Position numbers and translations under genes: made by a program | The notes under the pieces: model-generated | What the model saw: only the letters and a program-made list of their open reading frames with translations | The model's database searches: none | What the model was told of the DNA's origin: nothing | In this document: positions 1 through 8,312 of the stretch, piece after piece | How the letters are laid out: every line of letters starts with the position of its first letter | Numbering within the stretch: the stretch's first letter is position 1 | Assembly: GCA_000466585.1 (NCBI GenBank) | Contig: KE993463.1 | Span: 1 to 51,988 of the forward strand | Length of the DNA: 51,988 nt | Source of the DNA: Clostridiales bacterium oral taxon 876 str. F0540 | Lineage (GTDB): Bacteria; Bacillota; Clostridia; Clostridiales; Clostridiaceae | Reading direction: 5' to 3'

Positions 1-97
1 ATATAAAATAGATAATATAGGTATATATAGGCTATATGTAATATGTCTAATATACCTATATAAGCATATATAGGTGAATGATGCTGCAATGATAACA

Positions 98-143
98 AAA
101 AGCTTGACCTGACATGGCTAATTGCCACCTTAGGCCAAGCTTT
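98..143 (-). terminator. Branched hairpin, possible minus-strand terminator
   Basis: Outer arms AAAGCTTG and CAAGCTTT pair, with inner CCT/AGG and GGC/GCC pairings. Read on the minus strand the structure runs into a short T tract, so it could end minus-strand transcripts coming from the right. A separate AT-rich inverted repeat built on TATAGGTATAT lies just to its left at about 15-62. Confidence 0.45.
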
Positions 144-167
144 AATTATTGAAAATTTGTGTTTAAC

Positions 168-192
168 CTGCCGTCGTAAATCACGACGGCAG
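168..192. other. Perfect 10-bp stem hairpin
   Basis: CTGCCGTCGT and ACGACGGCAG flank the loop AAATC. This is the most G+C-rich spot in an otherwise AT-rich leader. There is no T tract on either side, so it is not a standard terminator. It could be a protein-binding or processing structure. The rest of 193-289 shows nothing I can name. Confidence 0.5.
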
Positions 193-289
193 ATATGACT
201 TGTGGTTTACATCTGAAATCCTATTATAGTATTTTATATTGCTAACAACGATCTTACAAACTATGATAATATCTCCAATACAATTCAAA

Positions 290-391
290 TTATTTTATTT
301 TAAGTTTTATAATCCTCATGTAAATTACTCCTTTTTTTGAGCATGCACTGTGTAAATTTATCACTAAAAATAATATGTATAACATATTCAT
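290..391 (-). CDS. Possible 33-residue peptide with lipobox-like Cys
   Basis: A short open frame starting MNMLYILFLV and running through a hydrophobic stretch to LHSAC, followed by a Lys-rich tail. A GGAG ribosome binding site sits 8 bases before the ATG. The hydrophobic N-terminus and the LHSAC motif resemble a lipoprotein signal, but after the Cys only about 15 mostly basic residues remain. A small membrane peptide or a decayed gene start is equally possible. It lies downstream of the terminator of the neighbouring large gene, so it would need its own promoter; a TATAAT-like box exists at 426-431 without a convincing -35. Confidence 0.25.
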   Translation of the reverse strand: MNMLYILFLVINLHSACSKKGVIYMRIIKLKIK

Positions 392-435
392 ACTTTTGTC
401 TCCATGATATTTGTCTTAAGCCCAAATTATAAATA

Positions 436-475
436 TAAAAAGCCATTATTCCCTCTATATAGGCATTAACGGCTT
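436..475 (-). terminator. Terminator of the zinc-ribbon gene
   Basis: Arms AAGCC and GGCTT are extended by TTA/TAA with one mismatch. On the minus strand the hairpin is followed by TTTTTAT. It sits about 70 bases after the stop codon at 545. Confidence 0.6.
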
Positions 476-544
476 ACTTTTCGTATTAATATAGATTAAG
501 CTATTTACTTATTGTATTTTTAATATTCAATTTCAGTAGCCTTA

Positions 545-2599
545 TTAAACTATATTAATATTATTTACTTTATTATAATGTTTTAACTGCTTTATCATGA
601 ACTCGTCATCAAAAATTGTTAATTTTGAGTTTGTAAGTTTAGAAATATAGATTAATTCCTGTTTCAACTGATCATGAAATCTCATTGGACAAATAACAGC
701 TATAATACCTACTCTGGTATCATGTGTCATAGATAAATATTGTTGTACCATTTCTCGTGATGGAGTTTCAGATAAATTTAGTACTGCTTTTCCTTCAATT
801 CTACTCTTTGCAATTCCTACAAGTTCGATTTCTTCGCCCTGATATGTAACTGGAAAATTGACATCCCCAAATTCCATAGCTTGATGCGGACTAGGTCTAT
901 AGCCTTTATATGTTGAAAACAACTTCATAATACAAGTATCTTTTTGTGATAACAGGCACTTATTGCATTTATCATTAGTACTGTTTTTACACTTTTCTTT
1001 TACCCCATCAAATTTACAAATTAACTTGTCATACTCATCTTCTGTTATAGTTTCAGTAGTTATTGCATCTAGTTCTGCTAAATTGTCTGGAAGTATATAT
1101 TTACCATCATTCAGTTCCAAAAACACTATATTGTTCCCCTGTAAATAAAAGCTTTCTCTAGAAGGATTAAAACTTATATCAAAAATCTTTTTAAGAACTG
1201 CACTACATTTTGAAAGCAATTCATATGTTGGGTATAATACCAATAACTCTTCTATATTATAAAATGTATTTATATGTCCTTCCTCACAGACAACACTGAA
1301 AGTCGTACTCTGTTGTTCCCCACACTCGTTGCATGTTAAACTCAATCCTGATCTATTAAAGGTTAAACTACTACTACCACATTTCTTACAGAAAGCTATT
1401 GCCATATCATCACACTCATTACAATTAAATCTTAATTCACTTATAAAATTTTTTCCCACTATAGTGTATAGTTCATTGAAATCTGTTTTTAATACATCAG
1501 CCTCGTTCTTACGCTGCTTATGCAAATAAATCCTATAGATAATTTCTTCTAGTATGTTCTTTTGTTTTTGATTAAACCCTTTCCAAATATCATCTTCCAT
1601 TATATTTTTAGCTTTGAAGATATCAAAATCTATACTAGAGTCAGGTTCTTTTAAATAATTAATAATATCTCTAATTCTCCTAACACTCCAGTCCCTAAAG
1701 ACCGTAGCTGTCATATTTTTTGTTAAGTATATTTTACCTTGATTACAATTAATGCCCAATGTACTATTTGAATTTTCATCAATTTGCTCATTCAAATACG
1801 AAGAAGTTATGTCATAATCTTGTAAGCTATTTTTTACAACATCTTTTTCAGCTAGGTGAGGATCTGATATCGTAACTCTTTGTGCCTCATCTTTTCCTGC
1901 TGTAGGTTTGTAAAATGCTCCTTTTTTCATACTACTCTCATCAAAAATCTCTTTAATGAGTGTTTTAGTAAGTTTTACATTATTAACACTAGCTTCATAT
2001 ACTTTAGCAAATATTTTTTTAAATATATTGATGACTTTGTTAGGCGAATTCTGGATTGCTATAAAATTATCTTCTAAACTTATCCAAACAAAACATTCTT
2101 CTAGTTCATAGATATATTTAGGTTCCTCATTTTCAGAAATGTAACTATACTTGCTTAGATACATGAATGTAAATTCATATACATTTTCAACAATCTTTGA
2201 CTTATTCTTATATTTTAATCCTTTGTAGTTATCTAACTCGCCATCAACTAAATTATCTAAAGATTCCTTTACCTCTTTTTCAATTGCAGCTATAGAAACC
2301 TTTTTTGCAGCCCTACTTACCTGAAAAAGTATAAAGCCGGGTTTTAGACCATATCTATATTGCTCATATGCTTGATCAATATCTTTACCTTTAATACAAC
2401 TCGGAGATAACTCAATTATTTTTATTAATTGCTGTCTGGAAAGTCTGTTAATTGCTGATTTTATATCCTTAATATCTGATACCTTAGTTACTGTTTCTAT
2501 TTTATTTTTCAGTTCATCATGATCGATTTTAGATAAAAGCATTTTACAGATGCCTTCAATTCTTATCAAATCTAATTTTATCCTATGTTGTTTATTCAT
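545..2599 (-). CDS. Uncharacterised 684-aa protein with two Cys clusters, divergent from dndB
   Basis: I do not recognise the family. The ATG is preceded by a run of six G. The N-terminal half (about 1-380) is helix-rich and basic. A zinc-ribbon-like stretch at roughly 388-438 carries CNEC, CKKC, CNEC and a further C...H. A second Cys group at roughly 533-555 (CKN, CNKC, CLL, DTC) resembles an Fe-S or zinc site. The C-terminal part (about 575-680) has charged, ordered motifs such as HQAMEFGDV and MTHDTRVGIIAVICPMRFHD, which look like an enzyme core, possibly a nuclease; I see no complete PD-(D/E)xK signature. It shares its 5' intergenic region with dndB and ends in its own terminator. Position suggests a role linked to phosphorothioation (restriction, regulation or anti-invasion), but that is inference only. 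Confidence 0.85.
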   Translation of the reverse strand: MNKQHRIKLDLIRIEGICKMLLSKIDHDELKNKIETVTKVSDIKDIKSAINRLSRQQLIKIIELSPSCIKGKDIDQAYEQYRYGLKPGFILFQVSRAAKKVSIAAIEKEVKESLDNLVDGELDNYKGLKYKNKSKIVENVYEFTFMYLSKYSYISENEEPKYIYELEECFVWISLEDNFIAIQNSPNKVINIFKKIFAKVYEASVNNVKLTKTLIKEIFDESSMKKGAFYKPTAGKDEAQRVTISDPHLAEKDVVKNSLQDYDITSSYLNEQIDENSNSTLGINCNQGKIYLTKNMTATVFRDWSVRRIRDIINYLKEPDSSIDFDIFKAKNIMEDDIWKGFNQKQKNILEEIIYRIYLHKQRKNEADVLKTDFNELYTIVGKNFISELRFNCNECDDMAIAFCKKCGSSSLTFNRSGLSLTCNECGEQQSTTFSVVCEEGHINTFYNIEELLVLYPTYELLSKCSAVLKKIFDISFNPSRESFYLQGNNIVFLELNDGKYILPDNLAELDAITTETITEDEYDKLICKFDGVKEKCKNSTNDKCNKCLLSQKDTCIMKLFSTYKGYRPSPHQAMEFGDVNFPVTYQGEEIELVGIAKSRIEGKAVLNLSETPSREMVQQYLSMTHDTRVGIIAVICPMRFHDQLKQELIYISKLTNSKLTIFDDEFMIKQLKHYNKVNNINIV

Positions 2600-2743
2600 T
2601 AAGTTCCCCCCATTTTATTATTCTTTCTTATAAGAATAGATCATATATTTACATTTTATAGAATCATATCCACCCATTCTCAGTAAGGCACTTTATAAGT
2701 TCCAACCTCAAATTTGTGGTTTGATATACAAATTTCACTTATT

Positions 2744-2969
2744 ACGTACGTAGTATTTAATTAAGTATACAATTTCTACGTGCGTAATTCAAGTAAATTT
2801 TTATATATTTTAGAACAATTTAAATTTTCTAGCTTCATAATTGAACTTTGTTGCAAACATATATTCGTAGTGTTATAATTTTGATGGTGTTATTCGTGAC
2901 TATAATATCAATATCCACTTTACGTACGTATGTATGTATGTTATAATTTTCTTATAATATACGTACGTA
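2744..2969. promoter_or_regulatory. Four TACGTACGTA-type palindromes in front of dndB
   Basis: TACGTACGTA occurs at 2744-2753, 2921-2930 and 2960-2969, with a one-mismatch copy TACGTGCGTA at 2777-2786. They fall in two pairs with start-to-start spacings of 33 and 39 bases. The third copy overlaps a possible -35 (TTTACG, 2919-2924) set 17 bases before TATAAT at 2942-2947, and the fourth abuts the dndB ribosome binding site. This layout is what an autoregulatory operator cluster looks like. DndB of Streptomyces is reported to repress the dnd operon, so DndB or an unknown regulator could bind here. Confidence 0.65.
2851..2879 (+). promoter_or_regulatory. Candidate sigma-A promoter for the dnd operon
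   Basis: TTGCAA at 2851-2856, a 17-base spacer and a perfect TATAAT at 2874-2879, lying between the two palindrome pairs. A second possible start uses TTTACG/TATAAT at 2919-2947. Confidence 0.5.
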
Positions 2970-2981
2970 AGGATGAGATTA

Positions 2982-4061
2982 ATGAAACAAAATTATTACT
3001 ATTCATTCCCAGCCATAAAGGGTAAGCAGGCACAACGTGATTTTTTTGTTATTATGTGCCCTCTAAACATACTTCCGAAGTTATTTATATTTACAGAAGA
3101 AGATCTACCTGCTGATTATAGAGCTCAAAGAACATTAAATAAAAACAGAATACCAGAGATAGCTAACTATATAGTTAATAATCCAAAAGAATATGTTTTT
3201 TCTTCACTAACAGCCTCAGTAGATGGCGATTTTGAATTTGATTGCCTTTCACAAAATATCAGTAAAGATATAGGCATTTTAAAAGTATCTATGGATAGCA
3301 AACTTCTTATCAATGACGGACAGCACCGTAGAGCAGCTATTGAGGAAGCATTAAAAGCTGCTCCAGAACTTGGTGATGAAACAATTTCAGTAGTTTTATT
3401 TATTGATGAAGATTTAAGAAGAAGCCAGCAAATATTTGCTGATCTAAATAAACATGCAATTAATGTTTCTAAGTCTTTAGGAGTTCTTTATGATTCAAGA
3501 GATCCTATAGCTATAATTACAAAGCAATTAATTGAAACAAACGATTTATTAAAGAACTATACAGATAAAGAAAATACATCATTACCGAAATTTTCTCCCA
3601 AGTTATTTATCTTAAGCAGTATAAATGAGGCAAATAAAAAACTACTATTTAAATCGAATACTGGTGATGAATCTTCTAAAAAATTCGTATTAGAATTCTG
3701 GGACTTTTTATGTTCCAATTTAAAAGAGTGGAAGTTTGTATTTAACAAAGAAATGAGTCCTCATCTTTTTAGAAATACATATATAAGTTCTAATGGCGTT
3801 GTTCTTGAAGCCTTAGGGATAGTTGGAAACTATCTATACAAAAATAATATTTCGAATTGGCAAGAATACTTAATCAAGCTTAATACTATAGACTGGAGCA
3901 GATCTAACTTAAAAGATTGGGAAGATCGTGTTGTAGGTAAAGGTGGTCGTATTATAAAAAGCTCTACGGGTGTTAAGTTGACCAGCAATTTAATAAAAAC
4001 CAAGATTGGTATTCCTTTAAGTAAGGATGAAGAAAAAATTGAAGTGGAGTTCAAAAAATAA
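2982..4061 (+). CDS. dndB: DNA sulfur modification protein DndB
   Basis: Belongs to the DGQHR-domain family; the signature DGQHR is at residues 112-116 in the context LINDGQHRRAAIEEAL. DndB proteins are not essential for phosphorothioation but tune modification frequency and repress the dnd operon in Streptomyces. I chose the ATG at 2982 because AAGGA ends 8 bases before it; an in-frame ATG at 2973 lies inside that ribosome binding site and would add three residues. The length, 359 residues, is normal. It is the first gene of dndBCDE-A, 57 bases before dndC, and the fourth TACGTACGTA palindrome touches its ribosome binding site, suggesting feedback control. Identity is high confidence. Confidence 0.92.
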   Translation: MKQNYYYSFPAIKGKQAQRDFFVIMCPLNILPKLFIFTEEDLPADYRAQRTLNKNRIPEIANYIVNNPKEYVFSSLTASVDGDFEFDCLSQNISKDIGILKVSMDSKLLINDGQHRRAAIEEALKAAPELGDETISVVLFIDEDLRRSQQIFADLNKHAINVSKSLGVLYDSRDPIAIITKQLIETNDLLKNYTDKENTSLPKFSPKLFILSSINEANKKLLFKSNTGDESSKKFVLEFWDFLCSNLKEWKFVFNKEMSPHLFRNTYISSNGVVLEALGIVGNYLYKNNISNWQEYLIKLNTIDWSRSNLKDWEDRVVGKGGRIIKSSTGVKLTSNLIKTKIGIPLSKDEEKIEVEFKK

Positions 4062-4118
4062 TTTTTATATATTATAAGATTTGGGGTAATTAATTTAACT
4101 AGTGGAAGGAGAACTCCT

Positions 4119-5780
4119 ATGAATAATAATGAAAATAAACTTTCTTTAAATGAGAAAGTTCAACTTATATTAGATGAGATGGAAATGGTATACAAGAATG
4201 ATAATCGTCCTTGGGTGATAGGATACAGTGGTGGTAAGGATAGTACAACTGTAGTACAATTAACATTTATGATGCTTCAAAGATTACCTGAAGAAGAAAG
4301 AAAAAAGACTGTTTATATAGTTTCTTCAGATACTCTCATAGAAAATCCAATTATTTTGGGATTTTTAAAGCATAATTCAGATGCTATAAAAGAAGCTGCA
4401 AAAAAGATGAATTTAAGAGTTGAACCTCACATGGTTCATCCTGATTATAATAACTCTTTCTGGGCAAATGTTATTGGGAAAGGTCTGCCTACTCCTACTT
4501 CAATTCGTTTTAGATGGTGTACCGAGAAGTTGAAAATTAAGCCTTCTAATAAGTTTATTGAAGAAAAAGTTGATGAAAACGGTGAAGTTGTAGTCCTACT
4601 CGGCGTTAGAAAAGCCGAAAGTATAGCAAGAAGGATTAGAATAGAAAATAGACAAATAGATGGTTACTTATTAACTCCCCATGCAACTATTAATAATACA
4701 TATGTTTATAATCCTATAGTGGATTTATCAACTGATGATGTTTGGACAATTTTGCTTGGCAATAATGGCGTTAGTCCGTGGGGTGGAGATAATAATGAAC
4801 TTTTCAGCTTATATTCTGGTGCTGATGGTGGTGAATGTCCATTTACAATAACCTCTAACAGCAAAGGTGAAATAGACACTCCTTCTTGTGGCAATTCACG
4901 TTTTGGTTGCTGGATCTGTACTGTTGTTCAAAAGGACAAATCTTTAAGTGGTTTCATTCAATCAGGTGAAACCTGGCTACAGCCTCTTTCAGAATTCAGA
5001 GAATGGCTACTTAGTATAAGAAACAAGCATGAATATAGAATGCAATATAGAAGAGATGGAAATCATTACTATAAAAAAGTTTACTTAAAAAATATTCCAG
5101 TAGATGCACATGGCAATATAAATGAATATAGCCTTTGCACAGACGAAAACGGTAAGGTATTCATTAACTTGAAATATAAAGAGGTTTTACCTCTTCTGCC
5201 TAATGATTTTACAACATTAACTGAACAAGATAAATTATATCTTGAACTTCTTCCCTTAGGAGAAGAACCTAACTCTATTGATATTAATAGAATTCATGAG
5301 GATGAAAAAGGAAAATATATTGATGTTTTAGGTTATGGTCCTTTCACTTTTGAAGCTAGACAGATAATTTTAAAAAGATTACTTGAAGTTCAAAAATATA
5401 TGCAAGAAAATGAAGGCATCGAATTTGACTTAATTAATGAAGGTGAGCTTAAAGCAATTGATGATATCTGGCAAGATGAAGAAGATTTATCAAGAAATAC
5501 ATTAACTAATATATATTTTGAAGTTTATAATAAAAAGTTACCATGGCATGATTTTAAAAAGCCTCTTCTTGAAGAAGTTGCGCTAGATATGATAAATGCC
5601 ATATGTGATAAGAATGGTGTTTCAAAGGATTTATTAATTAAGTTACTAGTTGAAACTGATAAGCAAAAATTCTATTCAAACAAATCAAACCTAGTAAAAG
5701 AAATCGATAAAACATTAAATCAAAAGTACTTATACAAAGACATTTATGAGGCGGTAGCATATGATAATCAACAGAGTTAA
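4119..5780 (+). CDS. dndC: DNA phosphorothioation protein DndC (PAPS-reductase-like, Fe-S)
   Basis: A PP-loop ATP pyrophosphatase of the PAPS-reductase superfamily: the loop SGGKDST is at 37-43. Characterised DndC proteins carry an iron-sulfur cluster, hydrolyse ATP to AMP and PPi, and are thought to activate the DNA backbone for sulfur transfer. Cys residues that could hold the cluster are visible at 134 (RWCTEK), 240 (GECPF), 257, 264 and 267 (SCGNSRFGCWIC). The start is set by GGAAGGAG seven bases upstream. The protein has 553 residues with a C-terminal extension after about 300 that is acidic and helix-rich. Its last 20 bases overlap the start of dndD, implying translational coupling. Confidence 0.95.
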   Translation: MNNNENKLSLNEKVQLILDEMEMVYKNDNRPWVIGYSGGKDSTTVVQLTFMMLQRLPEEERKKTVYIVSSDTLIENPIILGFLKHNSDAIKEAAKKMNLRVEPHMVHPDYNNSFWANVIGKGLPTPTSIRFRWCTEKLKIKPSNKFIEEKVDENGEVVVLLGVRKAESIARRIRIENRQIDGYLLTPHATINNTYVYNPIVDLSTDDVWTILLGNNGVSPWGGDNNELFSLYSGADGGECPFTITSNSKGEIDTPSCGNSRFGCWICTVVQKDKSLSGFIQSGETWLQPLSEFREWLLSIRNKHEYRMQYRRDGNHYYKKVYLKNIPVDAHGNINEYSLCTDENGKVFINLKYKEVLPLLPNDFTTLTEQDKLYLELLPLGEEPNSIDINRIHEDEKGKYIDVLGYGPFTFEARQIILKRLLEVQKYMQENEGIEFDLINEGELKAIDDIWQDEEDLSRNTLTNIYFEVYNKKLPWHDFKKPLLEEVALDMINAICDKNGVSKDLLIKLLVETDKQKFYSNKSNLVKEIDKTLNQKYLYKDIYEAVAYDNQQS

Positions 5781-7923
5781 TCTAAAAAACTTTAGATCTT
5801 ATGAAGATGACACAGAATTTCTTTTTTCTCCTGATGGAGATAAAAACATAGTACTGATTGGTGGAGAAAATGGTGCTGGAAAGTCCACATTATTCGAAGC
5901 GATAAAACTTTGTATTTATGGACCAATAACTTATGGATATCAGGGGCATAATTCAAGTTATATAGCAAAAATCAAATCTAATATTAATCATAACGCCTAT
6001 AAGGAAGATAAAATAGACTCATATGTGAGCATAACTATAATTCTGCCTGAAGGGACAGATAAAAACGCATATAAACTCACTAGACAATGGACATTTGAAG
6101 AAAAGAAATTAATTGAGCATTATAAGGTTGAAAAGAATGGGACTATACTTAAAGGAGAAGCAGAAAACTATTTTCAAAACTATCTAACATCGCTTATTCC
6201 TCCAAACTTATTTGATTTCTTTTTCTTTGACGGAGAAGAATTAACTGATTCCTTTATCGGTAGGAGTGCAAGCACTCATCTGAAGGAATCTATACTTCAA
6301 CTTAGCAACTATGATACTTTGGACATTCTAAAAAAATATCTATTACAATATCAAAGAAGCTCTGCTCTCAGCTCAAATGAATTGGCTGATTTAGAGAAAG
6401 AATATAATCTGGCCAGCGAGGAGCTTAGAAATAATAGGGATACTCTAGATTCACTAAATGATTCATTGAATGAAGAGACTCAAAACTTAGAAAGTCTTAG
6501 CTTGCAAAAGCAAAAATTAGAAGAAGACTTTAGAAGCTCAGGCGGTTTGTTAGAGAGCGAAAGAGACATATTAGTATCTAGACAGAACTCATTAGAAAAT
6601 GAAAGAAGTATTATAAATCAATATATACGTGATTTCTGTAATGATACGCTACCTCTTCTTCTTAATAAAAAATTACTAGAGAAAATTAAGTCTCAGATAT
6701 TGGATGAAGAATCTTTATATACCTACAGTAGTTTTAAAACCAAATTAAACGAGGATGCAATAAGATCCTCTCTCTTAGAAGCTAATATTATAAATAATAA
6801 AGAATTAGATTTATCAGGTGTTCCATCATTAATCTTAAATAAACTTTTTGATACTGAAAGATTAAACAATGTATTAACAATCCATCAGTTATCAAATGAT
6901 GATAAAAATGTTGTTCTAACTAAAATAGACCATATTCTTAATAATCAAATGCCTCTGAGCAAATCGATAAGTGAAAAATACAATAGGTTAGATGAGATTG
7001 CAGTTGAATTAAAGTCAATTAGAGAAAAAATCAACTCATCAGTTAATGAAAATACATTAACTGAGTATTTAAAAAACAATTTATCTTTAAATGAGAAAAT
7101 AGCTCATACAGCTGCTCAAATACAGGCTCTAACTTCTCAAATTGAGAGTCAGAAAGAAGACATCCATTTATCTGAATTTAGGTTTAAGAAAGCTCAGAAT
7201 GCTTATCTTCAGTCAATACAGGGCAGTAAAACCCTAGAGATAACAAATACGCTTGTTGATACATTGGATGAAATTATCTTTGAATTAACTAAGGAAAAGA
7301 TACATGAAATAGAAAATAACTTTATCTATATATTTAGAGAATTGATAAGAAAAGATAATTATATTGATAGTATTGAGATACAGAACAACTTTGAAACTAC
7401 TCTATACATAAACAAAGAATATAGTTCAATTAATATATACAACCTTCTTAAAAATCTCGGTATAGATGAAGTTGAGAAAAAATATGGGAATAAATTTATT
7501 GAGGATTTAAATAACGTATACAAATCAAAAACTAAGAAAGAACTGCTTCAAAATATAGAAAATAATCTAAAATTCGAATCATTACTTCTTAGAACTAAGT
7601 TTAATATTAATGATTTCTCAAAAGGTGAAAAGCAAATATATATATTATCTCTTGTTTGGGCTCTAATTAAATCCTCTGGAGTAGAAATTCCATTCATTAT
7701 TGATACTCCATATGCTAGAATTGATGAAAAACATAGAGATCTATTAACTACAAAGTACTTACCACATGTAAGTAGTCAAGTTATACTACTATCTACAAAT
7801 GAAGAAATCGATAAAAAACTATATACCACTTTAGATCAGTATATATGCAATAAATACTTACTGGAATTTTTAAATAAAGAAAGAAAAACAAAAGTACACA
7901 ATGGATACTTTTTCGAGGTGTAA
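5761..7923 (+). CDS. dndD: DNA sulfur modification protein DndD (SMC/Rad50-like ATPase)
   Basis: An ABC-type ATPase with SMC architecture. The Walker A GGENGAGKST is near residues 34-43, followed by long coiled-coil segments (about 190-290 and 400-510). Near the C-terminus come the signature-like FSKGEKQIYILSLVWAL and Walker B FIIDTPYARID. It is one of the core phosphorothioation proteins; the ATPase is thought to alter or nick DNA for sulfur insertion. The gene begins inside the 3' end of dndC and is followed after two bases by dndE. Length (720) is in the usual range. Confidence 0.95.
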   Translation: MIINRVNLKNFRSYEDDTEFLFSPDGDKNIVLIGGENGAGKSTLFEAIKLCIYGPITYGYQGHNSSYIAKIKSNINHNAYKEDKIDSYVSITIILPEGTDKNAYKLTRQWTFEEKKLIEHYKVEKNGTILKGEAENYFQNYLTSLIPPNLFDFFFFDGEELTDSFIGRSASTHLKESILQLSNYDTLDILKKYLLQYQRSSALSSNELADLEKEYNLASEELRNNRDTLDSLNDSLNEETQNLESLSLQKQKLEEDFRSSGGLLESERDILVSRQNSLENERSIINQYIRDFCNDTLPLLLNKKLLEKIKSQILDEESLYTYSSFKTKLNEDAIRSSLLEANIINNKELDLSGVPSLILNKLFDTERLNNVLTIHQLSNDDKNVVLTKIDHILNNQMPLSKSISEKYNRLDEIAVELKSIREKINSSVNENTLTEYLKNNLSLNEKIAHTAAQIQALTSQIESQKEDIHLSEFRFKKAQNAYLQSIQGSKTLEITNTLVDTLDEIIFELTKEKIHEIENNFIYIFRELIRKDNYIDSIEIQNNFETTLYINKEYSSINIYNLLKNLGIDEVEKKYGNKFIEDLNNVYKSKTKKELLQNIENNLKFESLLLRTKFNINDFSKGEKQIYILSLVWALIKSSGVEIPFIIDTPYARIDEKHRDLLTTKYLPHVSSQVILLSTNEEIDKKLYTTLDQYICNKYLLEFLNKERKTKVHNGYFFEV

Positions 7924-7925
7924 GA

Positions 7926-8312
7926 ATGGGATTCAGACTAAAAACATCTAAAAAAACAAAGGATATTTTTGATGAAATAGGCGCCAGCAGTAACCTAAAG
8001 CCATATGCTTTGTGTAAAATAGCAATAGCCTTATCCTTACAGTGTGAAGAAAATATAGATAAGTACAATAGTGATACTAACGGAATGGAGCTTCAGCGCA
8101 CTACAGTAACTGGCGATTTAGATGCTTTATATAAATGCTTAATGGAGTCTTATGTTGGTACTCACTTAACTGATGATGATTATTTCCCAAATCATACAAA
8201 AAAACATATTGATAGAGGCACAGAGTTGCTACTTTCAAACTATAAGTATGCTGGAGGAAACCTTGAAAAGTTCTTGAATCAGTTAATTAACAAAGGAGAT
8301 GTTTCTATATGA
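7926..8312 (+). CDS. dndE: DNA sulfur modification protein DndE
   Basis: A small DNA-binding protein of 128 residues, matching the DndE family in length and position. It begins MGFRLKTSKKTKDIFDEI and contains TPYALCK-like and LTDDDYF motifs of the family. DndE binds nicked double-stranded DNA in studied systems and is needed for modification. GAGGTG, straddling the end of dndD, is the ribosome binding site. The stop overlaps the next start by four bases (ATGA), so it is coupled to the desulfurase gene. Confidence 0.9.
   Translation: MGFRLKTSKKTKDIFDEIGASSNLKPYALCKIAIALSLQCEENIDKYNSDTNGMELQRTTVTGDLDALYKCLMESYVGTHLTDDDYFPNHTKKHIDRGTELLLSNYKYAGGNLEKFLNQLINKGDVSI

Noticed and set aside
1..97. 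AT-rich inverted repeats at the window start as a replication origin or att site
   Set aside because: No DnaA boxes, iterons, integrase or tRNA nearby; the sequence is short and low-complexity.
2921..2940. TACGTA/TGTATGTATG run in front of dndB as a tandem repeat or CRISPR-like array
   Set aside because: Only a few 4-base units; the meaningful signal is the spaced 10-base palindrome. No repeat-spacer pattern exists anywhere in the window.
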